From positions 1 through 32,694 of the forward strand of contig JAUQQB010000002.1 in assembly GCA_030550075.1 (NCBI GenBank): a DNA stretch of 32,694 nt, read 5' to 3'. Positions 24,439 through 32,694 of the stretch are shown in pieces. Each line of letters starts with the position of its first letter. The first letter of the stretch is position 1. The notes under the pieces are model-generated. The model did no database searches. It had not been told where the DNA came from and was given only the letters and a program-made list of their open reading frames with translations. A program made the position numbers and the translations under genes. This stretch comes from Chloroflexota bacterium. Its GTDB lineage: Bacteria; Chloroflexota; Anaerolineae; Thermoflexales; Thermoflexaceae.

Positions 24439-25623
24439 ATGCGGCTGGCACAACGCATGTCCCGATTGGGCACCGAGACGGCCTTTGAGGTGCTGGCGCG
24501 GGCGAAGGCCCTGGAGGCGCAGGGTCGGGAGATCATCCACCTGGAGATCGGGGAGCCGGACTTCGACACCCCGGCCCATATCAAGGCCGCCGCCGTCCGC
24601 GCGCTGGAAGAAGGCTATACCCACTACACCCCCGCGGCCGGGATCCCGGCCCTGCGGGAGACCATCGCCGATTATATCCGTCGCACCCGGGGCATCCCGG
24701 TGGGGCGGGAGAACATCGTGGTGGTCCCCGGCGGGAAGCCCATTATGTTCTTCACGATCCTGGCCCTCGTGGAGGAAGGCGACGAGGTGATCTATCCCAA
24801 CCCGGGCTTTCCGATCTACGAATCGATGATCCACTTTGTGGGCGGCCACCCGGTGCCCCTGCGGCTGCGGATGGAGAACGAGTTCCGGGTGGATGTGGAG
24901 GAGCTGGCGCAATTGATCACCCCGCGCACCCGCATGCTGATCCTCAACTCCCCGGCCAATCCGACCGGAGGGGTGCTCACCCGGGAGGACCTGGCGGCCA
25001 TCGCCGAGCTATGCCTGAAGCATGATTTGGTCGTGCTCTCGGATGAGATCTACAGTCGCATCCTTTACGAGGGGGAGCATCTCAGCATCGCCAGCTTCCC
25101 GGGGATGCGGGAGCGGACCATCATCCTAGATGGGTTCAGCAAGACCTACGCGATGACCGGGTGGCGGCTGGGGTATGGGGTGATGCCGGAGCCCCTGGCG
25201 GAAGCGGTGACGCGGCTGATGATTAACTCCAACTCCTGCACCGCCGCCTTCACCCAGATGGCCGGGATCGCCGCCCTCACCGGACCGCAGGACGATGTGG
25301 ACCGGATGGTCGCGGCCTTCCGGGAGCGGCGGGAGGTGATGGTGGAAGGGCTGAACCGCATCCCGGGTTTCCGCTGTCTCAAGCCCAGGGGCGCCTTCTA
25401 TGCCTTCCCCAACATCGAGGGAACCGGGATGTCCTCCCGGGAGCTGGCGTCCTATCTGTTAGAGGAGGCCGGGGTGGCCGTGCTCTCGGGGACGGCCTTT
25501 GGGGAATATGGAGAAGGCTTTCTGCGTCTCTCCTTTGCCAACTCCGTGGAGAACATCCGGAAAGCCCTCGAGCGCGTCGAGAAAGCCGTCCGCCGCCTTC
25601 CGGTGCGCGCGGCGGCTTCTTAA
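24439..25623 (+). CDS. Class I/II PLP-dependent aminotransferase
   Basis: MRLAQRMSRLGTETAFEVLARAKALEAQGREIIHLEIGEPDFDTP; LNSPANPTGG; PLP lysine SKTYAMTGWRLGY; ACAGGAGG upstream. Confidence 0.93.
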   Translation: MRLAQRMSRLGTETAFEVLARAKALEAQGREIIHLEIGEPDFDTPAHIKAAAVRALEEGYTHYTPAAGIPALRETIADYIRRTRGIPVGRENIVVVPGGKPIMFFTILALVEEGDEVIYPNPGFPIYESMIHFVGGHPVPLRLRMENEFRVDVEELAQLITPRTRMLILNSPANPTGGVLTREDLAAIAELCLKHDLVVLSDEIYSRILYEGEHLSIASFPGMRERTIILDGFSKTYAMTGWRLGYGVMPEPLAEAVTRLMINSNSCTAAFTQMAGIAALTGPQDDVDRMVAAFRERREVMVEGLNRIPGFRCLKPRGAFYAFPNIEGTGMSSRELASYLLEEAGVAVLSGTAFGEYGEGFLRLSFANSVENIRKALERVEKAVRRLPVRAAAS

Positions 25624-25627
25624 GGGA

Positions 25628-25668
25628 TCAGGCGCTGGAGGTCACCGAAGGCGGCCCCCAGCGCCTGA
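25628..25668. terminator. Hairpin between convergent genes
   Basis: tcaggcgctgg ... ccagcgcctga, 11-bp stem. Confidence 0.55.
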
Positions 25669-25672
25669 ACTT

Positions 25673-27304
25673 CTATGGCATCAACCCGAACAGCAACGCC
25701 AGTAGCGCCTGGCGTTCCTCCATCCTCATGGGGCGAGGACGGGCAAAGTCTTCCAGAAAGGCCGTCTGGAGCATGACCCCCAGATAGCGACCCTCATAGA
25801 ATAGGTGCCGATCGATGAACGTCTGCCGCACCCCGATGGGATCCACCTGATCGAAGAACAGGTTCCCCAGCCCATAATGGATGAACCACCCGGACCCCAC
25901 CTCGAAGGTCTGGGCATGGTGTCCCTGGCTGCCGCTGACCACCACGGCCCCCAGATCCCGCCAGCGGCGGAAATCCTGAACCTGCTGCAGCGTGGGCGCG
26001 TAATCATAAAGCTCCCAATACTGAAGGGTCACGATGGGCAGCCATCCCTCGGCCCGCAGGCGGCGAACGGTTTCCTCCAGCTCCGGGACGCATGGCGCCG
26101 CGCCGGGCTCCGTCGGGGTGGCCCAGTCGTAGTCCGGTCCCACCGGGTTACATCCGATGAAAGCCAGACGGTTCCCATTGTGCTCCACCCGCAGGGGTTG
26201 CAGGGCCTCCTCCAGGTCTCGCCCTCCTCCGTAATATCGCATCCCCAGGCGCTGATAGAGCTCCAGGGTCGCCTGAAGTGGCTCCCGTCCGTAATCATTC
26301 AGATGGTTCCCGGTGAGCTCCACGATGTCCGTGCCGATAGCGCTCAATAGCTCCGCATAACGGGGATGGCTGCAGAACACCACACCGCTTCGAGGTTGCG
26401 GCGGCGGGCAGCTTTCCCAGAAAGAGACTTCATTGCTGATGTGAGTGAGGTCGGCGTTCCGCAGCCACGGCGCGATATCGCGGGCCGGGAACAGAACCCC
26501 ATAGCGCTCCATCTGCGCCGCGGTCCCGCGGACCAGCGCTGTGACCCCCGTCATGGCCAGGATCGTCATCCGGCGCTCATCCCGATTGATCAACCATCCG
26601 ACCGCCTGTTGAAAATCCGCTGCGGGGAATCCAGGCGGAACGCGCTCTACCCCGAACCACACCGTCAGCGGATATCGCTCCGGATCCAGCCCTCGCTCCA
26701 TGGGGGAAAGGCCCTCCACCGCGATCACCTTCAGGCGGGGTTCCAGGTGGTGGAAGGGGACCAGCGCCCACCCGACGCGCTCCGCCCAGAGGCGATCCAC
26801 CAGCTCCGCTTCCAGCACAGGGCGCACGACTTCTGGATCCGGCGGACCCCAGAGGCTGGAGAAGAGGCGGATGGTCTCCGTCGTGGCCAGGAGAGGGCCT
26901 GGAAGGGTGTCCTGACCCTGCCAGCGGGCGCGAAGGGCATAGAGGGAGATTTCGTCCGTCACGGTGGGGAAAGGCGCCGTTAGGGCATAAATCCATACCC
27001 CCAGGCGCAACGGTGCGCCGGCCGGAACCGGAGCGATCCGGATAGCTCCCGCATCCTCCACCAGCTGCCAGCGAGGATCGGCCCTTAGCCGTCGCCGGAG
27101 CTCCTCACGGACTTCTATCGGAAGCGCGGGGTGCAACCCGATGGGCCATCTGGACGGCGTGGGGGTCGAAGCCGGCGTAGGCGTCGGAGTTGGCATCGGC
27201 GGGACCGTTGGGGAAGGAGAGGGAAGATCGACGGCCGTGCATCCGGTAACCAGGAGCGCCAGCACGGCGATCGCCAGCCATCGGAGTCCTGTTAGGTCGC
27301 GCAT
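25673..27304 (-). CDS. CapA-family (PGA_cap) lipoprotein with N-terminal binding-protein-like region
   Basis: Lipobox ALLVTGCTA; P/T-rich linker; ISNEVSFWES, ELTGNHLNDYG, VVVSGSQGHHAQTFEVGSGWFIHYGLGNLFFDQ. Confidence 0.82.
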   Translation of the reverse strand: MRDLTGLRWLAIAVLALLVTGCTAVDLPSPSPTVPPMPTPTPTPASTPTPSRWPIGLHPALPIEVREELRRRLRADPRWQLVEDAGAIRIAPVPAGAPLRLGVWIYALTAPFPTVTDEISLYALRARWQGQDTLPGPLLATTETIRLFSSLWGPPDPEVVRPVLEAELVDRLWAERVGWALVPFHHLEPRLKVIAVEGLSPMERGLDPERYPLTVWFGVERVPPGFPAADFQQAVGWLINRDERRMTILAMTGVTALVRGTAAQMERYGVLFPARDIAPWLRNADLTHISNEVSFWESCPPPQPRSGVVFCSHPRYAELLSAIGTDIVELTGNHLNDYGREPLQATLELYQRLGMRYYGGGRDLEEALQPLRVEHNGNRLAFIGCNPVGPDYDWATPTEPGAAPCVPELEETVRRLRAEGWLPIVTLQYWELYDYAPTLQQVQDFRRWRDLGAVVVSGSQGHHAQTFEVGSGWFIHYGLGNLFFDQVDPIGVRQTFIDRHLFYEGRYLGVMLQTAFLEDFARPRPMRMEERQALLALLFGLMP

Positions 27305-27501
27305 CGAAGAGCTCCGGGGCGTGTTCGTTAAAGGCGCTAAACGAGTTTGTAATGTTTCGAGAGATGGGCTGCCTTCGGCGGTGGGTCTACAGAAAACTGT
27401 GGTGGTATCGGACTCGTCCTGGGAGATCCGAACGTCCAACGTCCGGGCTCCCATATCGGGCCCTTCGGGCTCATTGGAGCCTTCCAGCAAAGGAATTTCT
27501 A

Positions 27502-27518
27502 GCCCCCGAAGGGGGCTT
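27502..27518 (-). terminator. Hairpin downstream of M67 peptidase gene
   Basis: agcccccgaagggggct; TTCG loop on minus strand. Confidence 0.5.
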
Positions 27519-27555
27519 TCGCAAATTCAGCCCGGCGCTTGAGCGCCAGGCAACC

Positions 27556-27981
27556 TTATTCCACCAGCCGGATAGGCACCTCCCGAACCGTTCCGTTTAT
27601 GATCCGGAAAGCGCGCAGGCGCCATTCCCCACGGACCGGGGCGGCGATCACGTAGATGGCCTCCGGATAGTACGCCTCCGCCACGTCCATCGCTGAAGGC
27701 GCCGGAGGGCCATGGGGATGGGAATGGTAAATCCCCACCAGCTCCCACCCCCGGGTCTCCAGCTCCCGAATCACCCGGATCAGGTCCTCCGGGTGAACCC
27801 GATAGCGGGCCGGGCTGGCTAACTCGTTCCGGGTCGGGTAAACGGCCAGCACCCGATGGCCGATCCCTCCTAAAAGCCCGCAGGCCTCCAGCGGCCACTC
27901 CGCCTGGGCGTGAGCGAGAATGCGCCGGGCACCATCGGCCGTCAGATCAAGGGATTCTGCTTCCGGATCCAGATGGCCCAT
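27556..27981 (-). CDS. M67 family metallopeptidase (Mov34/MPN/JAMM)
   Basis: PLEACGLLGG and JAMM motif GIYHSHPHGPPAPSAMDVAEA. Confidence 0.92.
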   Translation of the reverse strand: MGHLDPEAESLDLTADGARRILAHAQAEWPLEACGLLGGIGHRVLAVYPTRNELASPARYRVHPEDLIRVIRELETRGWELVGIYHSHPHGPPAPSAMDVAEAYYPEAIYVIAAPVRGEWRLRAFRIINGTVREVPIRLVE

Positions 27982-28205
27982 GCCCCTTCCCCCATGGGTT
28001 CAACCTTCAGCACCTCATCCCCCTGCAGCGCCACGCTACGGGGGACGTTGCGGGTCGCCGGTTCGTAATCGACCAGCACCCGGAGCACCTGACCCACCTC
28101 CATCTCTTCCAGAGCCAGGCGGGTCTTCACATAGGTGTAAGGGCAGACCTCGCCTCGGATATCCAGCTCCAGGGTGGGGTACAGGGTCCCGTTTTCTTGA
28201 TCCAT
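27942..28205 (-). CDS. TusA-family sulfurtransferase/sulfur carrier
   Basis: LDIRGEVCPYTYVKTRLALEEMEVGQVLRVLVDYEPATRNVPRSV; AGGAGG before ATG 28205; overlaps M67 gene. Confidence 0.88.
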   Translation of the reverse strand: MDQENGTLYPTLELDIRGEVCPYTYVKTRLALEEMEVGQVLRVLVDYEPATRNVPRSVALQGDEVLKVEPMGEGAWAIWIRKQNPLI

Positions 28206-28431
28206 CGCGCCTCCTGATCCGTATCGATCCGCCTCCGAAGGCGCCCAGGACAGCGCCCGTGCGGTTTGGCTGGTGCCGCTCCTTCATGCTATCCTGGGCA
28301 AGCGAAGGCCTCCAGTTTCGCGCGGGCGATGGTATTCTCCTTTGCCTGCGTGGAGGCGTCAACAACCAGAGCCGGACAACTGCTCGCAGTCGTTCTACGA
28401 ACGGGATCTTGCACAGGGGGTGCGCCGCGCG

Positions 28432-29106
28432 ATGGGCCGCTATCGCTTTCTCACTTTTGATTGTTACGGCACGCTGATCGACTGGCGGGCCGGGATCGCC
28501 GAGCATCTGGGCGGCATCCTGCGCCGCCATGGGGTGGACCCTGCGCCGAAGGAGCTCCTTCAGGTTTACGTGGAGGAAGAGCATCGCCTGGAGTCCGGCC
28601 CCTACCGGCGGTATCGGGAGATCCTGGCGGAGAGCGCGCGGGCGGTGGCTGCCCGTTTCGGGGTCCAGATTTCCGATGCGGAGGCCCATGCCTTCGCGGA
28701 TTCCCTGCCCGACTGGCCGCCTTTTCCGGATACCGCGGATGGTCTCCGGGCGTTTGGCGTGATGGGCTTCCGACGGGTGATCCTCTCCAACGTGGATCGC
28801 GACCTGCTGGCGGAGACCATCCGGCGCCATGGCCTGGAGATCGACGGGGCGATCACCGCCGAAGACACCCGGACCTACAAGCCGAATCCCCGCCACTGGC
28901 TCGCCTTCTGCTCCCGTTATGCTGTCCGGCGGGAGGAGGTGCTGCACATCGCGCAAAGCCTTCTCCACGACATCCGTCCGGCCATCCGGCTCAAACTGGA
29001 TTGCGTCTGGCTGAACCGGTACCGGGAGCCTGCTCCTGAAGATGTGCATCCCACCCAAATGTTTTACGATCTGGATGCGCTGGTGGGATGGCTGTTGACT
29101 TCTTAA
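28432..29106 (+). CDS. HAD-superfamily hydrolase (haloacid dehalogenase-like)
   Basis: FLTFDCYGTLIDW, RVILSNVD, KPNPRHW. Confidence 0.87.
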   Translation: MGRYRFLTFDCYGTLIDWRAGIAEHLGGILRRHGVDPAPKELLQVYVEEEHRLESGPYRRYREILAESARAVAARFGVQISDAEAHAFADSLPDWPPFPDTADGLRAFGVMGFRRVILSNVDRDLLAETIRRHGLEIDGAITAEDTRTYKPNPRHWLAFCSRYAVRREEVLHIAQSLLHDIRPAIRLKLDCVWLNRYREPAPEDVHPTQMFYDLDALVGWLLTS

Positions 29107-29250
29107 ATCCTCGCCAGAGTTTTCTCTCCAGGTTTTTCGGGCTGGGTGCTGAAGATGCTCCCCGGGCACCCCATGTGGCACTGATGATTTTTCTACAGAA
29201 GTTCCATAGGATGCGGGCCGCCTTCAGCGCCCCATCACCCGAACTTTATC

Positions 29251-29290
29251 TACTCCCTTCCCACGCTGTTCGCGGCGTGGGGAGGGAGTA
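29251..29290 (+). terminator. Hairpin terminator after HAD gene
   Basis: tactcccttcccacgc / gcgtggggagggagta, 16-bp stem with one G-U pair. Confidence 0.55.
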
Positions 29291-29364
29291 AGGGACAGGC
29301 TCTGAACTCCAACGGGCATCGTAAGATCGGAATAGAGCACTTAATATTCAGAGCAGGAGGCCAT

Positions 29365-30291
29365 ATGCGGATCCTGATCACCGGCGGCGCGGGCTTCCTG
29401 GGAGCCGCCCTGGCCAACCGGCTGGTCCGCGAGGGCCATACGGTGCTGGCCCTGGACGACCTCAGCGCGGGAGATCCCCAGCGCCTGGATCCCCGGGTGG
29501 TCCTCGCCCGGGGAGATGTGCGGGATGTTCCCCGCCTCTGGACGCTGTTGCAGGGCGTGGATCTGGTTTACCATCTGGCGGCCCGGGTTTCGGTGCCGGA
29601 GTCCATCCTGTACCCCCGGATCTACCAGGATGTGAACGTGGGTGGTACCGTGGCCCTGTTAGAGGCGATGCGGGACGCCGGGGTGAGGCGCCTGGTGCTA
29701 ACTTCCTCCGGTGCGGTTTATGGCGATCAGCCGGTCCAGCCGGTCCATGAAGAGCTCCTCCCCCGCCCTCGCTCCACCTATGCGGTGACCAAGCTGGCCG
29801 CGGAGCATTTCGTTCTGACCCTGGGCCGGCTGTGGGGGTTCGAAGTGGTGGTCCTGCGGATCTTTAATGCGTATGGGCCCGGTCAGCCGCTTCCGGCCGC
29901 CCATGCGCCGGTCACCTCCCGGTTCCTTAAGCAGGCGATCGAAGGGGGAACCCTGGTGATCTTCGGGGATGGAACCCAAACCCGGGATTTCGTTTATGTG
30001 GACGATGTGGCGGAAGCGCTGGTGGCGGCCGGGGAGCGAACGGGTCTGAACGGGGAGATCATCAATGTGGGGAGCGGCCAGGAAACCTCCATCAATGAGC
30101 TGGCCGAGATCGTCATGCGGGTTGTCGGACGACGGGCTCAGGTCATCCACAGTCCCGCTCAGGACGGCGGGGTCGCCCGGTTATGCGCCGACCTCCGGAA
30201 GGCGGAGCGGCTCCTGGGATATCGGCCACGGGTCTTTCTGGATGAGGGCCTGCACCGGATGTTCCGAGAGGATCCCCGATTCCGGGCATAA
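29365..30291 (+). CDS. NAD-dependent epimerase/dehydratase (UDP-glucose 4-epimerase-like)
   Basis: GGAGFLGAALANRL, catalytic STYAVTKLAAEH, FGDGTQTRDFVYVDDVAEA; GGAGG upstream. Confidence 0.92.
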   Translation: MRILITGGAGFLGAALANRLVREGHTVLALDDLSAGDPQRLDPRVVLARGDVRDVPRLWTLLQGVDLVYHLAARVSVPESILYPRIYQDVNVGGTVALLEAMRDAGVRRLVLTSSGAVYGDQPVQPVHEELLPRPRSTYAVTKLAAEHFVLTLGRLWGFEVVVLRIFNAYGPGQPLPAAHAPVTSRFLKQAIEGGTLVIFGDGTQTRDFVYVDDVAEALVAAGERTGLNGEIINVGSGQETSINELAEIVMRVVGRRAQVIHSPAQDGGVARLCADLRKAERLLGYRPRVFLDEGLHRMFREDPRFRA

Positions 30292-30328
30292 GTGAATGAT
30301 GGGCTTTGCTGCCGATTCGAGACACTTG

Positions 30329-30365
30329 AAGCTGGACCGAGTGCAGAAGGCACCCGGTCCAGCTT
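30329..30365. terminator. Hairpin terminator between epimerase and oppF-like gene
   Basis: aagctggaccg ... cggtccagctt followed by TTACTT. Confidence 0.65.
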
Positions 30366-30405
30366 TTACTTCATGCCTTCCCTAAACCGGAGGGGGGAGA
30401 AGCGT

Positions 30406-31392
30406 TCACTGCGCCAAGTGGCATGCCACCCAGTGACCTGGGCGGACCTCCCGCCATTCCGGTTCCACCCGCTTGCAGATCTCCTGGGCAATAGGGCACC
30501 GGGGATGGAACCGGCACCCGCTGGGCGGATTGACCGGGCTGGGAACCTCCCCTCGCAGGATAATCCGCTGCCGTCGGGCCTCCACCGCCGGGTCCGGCAC
30601 TGGGACCGCTGAGAGCAGGGCCTGGGTATACGGATGCAATGGGTTCTCATACAACTCGACCCGATCCGCCAGCTCGACGATCTTGCCCAGATACATCACG
30701 GCCACCCGGTCGCTGATATGCCGGACCATGGCCAGGTCGTGGGCGATGAACAGATAAGTCAGGTGGAAACGCTCCTGGAGTTCCTGGAGGAGATTCACGA
30801 TCTGGGCCTGGATGGAGACGTCGAGGGCGGAGATCGGCTCATCGCATACGATGAAATCCGGCTGCAGGGCCAGAGCTCGGGCGATGCCGATGCGTTGACG
30901 CTGTCCACCGGAGAATTCGTGCGGATAGCGGTCGGCGAAGATCGGGTTCAGGCCCACCAGGCGCAGCAACTCCTCCACCCGTTCCCGCGCCTCCTTCCCA
31001 CGGGCGACGCCATGGATCTCCAGCGGCTCGGCGATGATCTGGCCCACGGTCATGCGGGGGTTAAGGGAAGCATAGGGATCCTGGAAAATGATCTGCATGC
31101 GACGCCGCATGCGCCGTAGCTCATTTCCCTTCAGCTGAGTCAGATCCATACCGTCAAAATACACATGGCCTCGCGTCGGCCGATGCAGTTGCAAAATGGT
31201 CCGGCCGACGGTGGATTTCCCGCATCCGGATTCCCCGACCAGCCCAAGGGTCTCCCCGCGCCGGATCTCAAAGGTAACTCCGTCCACGGCATGGACGTAA
31301 CCAATGGTGCGGGTGAAGATAATCCCCCGGGTGATCGGGAACCACTTCACCAGATTTTCCACATGAAGCAGAACCTGTCCGTTCCGGTTCAC
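30406..31392 (-). CDS. Oligopeptide/dipeptide ABC transporter ATP-binding protein (OppF/DppF-like)
   Basis: [31 protein letters not shown]-terminal [19 protein letters not shown] 31392 with SD GGGAGG, GTGA overlap with OppD stop. Confidence 0.93.
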   Translation of the reverse strand: MNRNGQVLLHVENLVKWFPITRGIIFTRTIGYVHAVDGVTFEIRRGETLGLVGESGCGKSTVGRTILQLHRPTRGHVYFDGMDLTQLKGNELRRMRRRMQIIFQDPYASLNPRMTVGQIIAEPLEIHGVARGKEARERVEELLRLVGLNPIFADRYPHEFSGGQRQRIGIARALALQPDFIVCDEPISALDVSIQAQIVNLLQELQERFHLTYLFIAHDLAMVRHISDRVAVMYLGKIVELADRVELYENPLHPYTQALLSAVPVPDPAVEARRQRIILRGEVPSPVNPPSGCRFHPRCPIAQEICKRVEPEWREVRPGHWVACHLAQ

Positions 31393-32375
31393 CGCGGCCT
31401 CCCGGTCTTTACATCTACCCAGCAAGCGATCCGGTGATTCGGAGCGATTTCCTCCAGCTGGGGATTCTCTTCCCAGCACCGATCGAAGGCATAGGGACAT
31501 CGTGGCGCGAAGGGACAGCCGCGCGGCAGTCCCAGCAAATCCGGAGGCATTCCATCAATAGATACCAGCCGCCGGCGTTCCCGGCGGTCCAGGCGAGGCA
31601 AAGACCCGAGCAATCCCAGCGTATAAGGATGTCGGGGATTGTGATAAAGCTCTAGAACCGGTGCTTCCTCCACGATGTAACCGGCATACATCACAGCCAC
31701 CCGATGGGCTAACCCGGCCACCACCCCCAGGTCGTGGGTGATCCAGATGATCGCCATCCCCAGCTCATCCCGGAGCCGCTTGACCAGATCGATGATCTGG
31801 GCCTGAATGGTCACATCCAGCGCCGTGGTGGGCTCATCCGCGATGAGGATCTGGGGATGGCAGGCCAGGGCCATGGCGATCATCACCCGCTGCCGCATTC
31901 CGCCGGAGAACTGGTGGGGATAATCGTTCAGGCGTTCATCGGCATTTGGGATCCCAACCATCTGGAGGAGCTCGATCGCCCGCCGGCGCGCATCCGTGGG
32001 AGACAGATTCATATGGGTTTCCAGAACCTCTGTGATCTGTCGTCCAATCGTGAGAACAGGGTTTAGGGAGGTCATGGGATCCTGAAAGACCATGGCGATC
32101 TTCGAGCCCCGAATGCGACGGATATCTGCTTCATCCAGCTTCAGCAGGTCTACTCCTTGAAAGAGGACCTCGCCCTTTGTGATGCGGCCGGGGGGGTGAG
32201 GAATCAGGCGCAGGATCGAGAGCATGGTTACGCTCTTTCCACTTCCTGACTCCCCGACGATCCCCAGCGTCTCCCCTTCATGGAGCTGGAAGGAGACCCC
32301 ATTGACCGCATGCACCACACCGTCCCGCGTGAAGAAACGCACCTCCAGGTTTCGTACATCCAGAAGCGGCGGCAT
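31389..32375 (-). CDS. Oligopeptide/dipeptide ABC transporter ATP-binding protein (OppD/DppD-like)
   Basis: [51 protein letters not shown]-terminal [15 protein letters not shown]. Confidence 0.94.
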   Translation of the reverse strand: MPPLLDVRNLEVRFFTRDGVVHAVNGVSFQLHEGETLGIVGESGSGKSVTMLSILRLIPHPPGRITKGEVLFQGVDLLKLDEADIRRIRGSKIAMVFQDPMTSLNPVLTIGRQITEVLETHMNLSPTDARRRAIELLQMVGIPNADERLNDYPHQFSGGMRQRVMIAMALACHPQILIADEPTTALDVTIQAQIIDLVKRLRDELGMAIIWITHDLGVVAGLAHRVAVMYAGYIVEEAPVLELYHNPRHPYTLGLLGSLPRLDRRERRRLVSIDGMPPDLLGLPRGCPFAPRCPYAFDRCWEENPQLEEIAPNHRIACWVDVKTGRPR

Positions 32376-32694
32376 GGGTTCTACGCCTCGCGTTCAGGTT
32401 CCCATACATCTACATCCAGGCGTTGTTTGCGCGTTCCGCCCGGGCGACATGCATTAGAATGATAGGCAAGCTGAGCGCATCCGTCAAGATCTTTCCGCCT
32501 GGACTTCACAACGGCGCGTTGAGAGACGCGCCCGTCGTGGTGAAAGGACCAGTTCTCCAAGGACGGCCTTCCCAGGCTGCTATAGCGACACGTCGGGAAA
32601 TGCACACACTGAACGGACATTTTAATTGGGACTTACGCCGTTGACCTCTAGAAAGGGGAATCCAGGAGCCCCTCCCCCCTTCATCCCCCTCCCC

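Noticed and set aside
1-32694. CRISPR array or rRNA genes
   Set aside because: No regularly spaced direct repeats and no rRNA-like conserved blocks were seen.

Overview
GC-rich bacterial chromosome segment. Gene content and style suggest a thermophilic Chloroflexota-like organism, but this is inference only. Most of the window is ordinary housekeeping and transport: a MurJ N-terminus, an esterase, a tandem-Nudix protein, tRNA-Glu(CUC), a metallophosphoesterase, Der/EngA, a CDP-alcohol phosphatidyltransferase, an ECF transporter (A-S-T), an aminotransferase, M67 peptidase + TusA, a HAD hydrolase, a sugar epimerase and OppD/OppF. The accessory part is about 3.8-10 kb: a minus-strand run of a PHP+SMC-like ATPase, an AlbA_2/Schlafen-type ATP-binding protein and the N-terminal stub of a DUF499-like ATPase. 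The stub is cut by a 5'-truncated, frameshifted IS5-type transposase, and a second degraded transposase lies on the other flank, so this looks like a decaying defence-type island. Other points of interest: a nitrilase-fold protein whose catalytic Cys position reads Gly; a single ORF fusing ABC ATPase, ABC-2 permease and a SpoIIM-like domain; two near-perfect long hairpins sharing a TTTCG loop but lacking a U-tract; and an inverted CCACGAATG repeat cluster. No CRISPR array or rRNA was seen.
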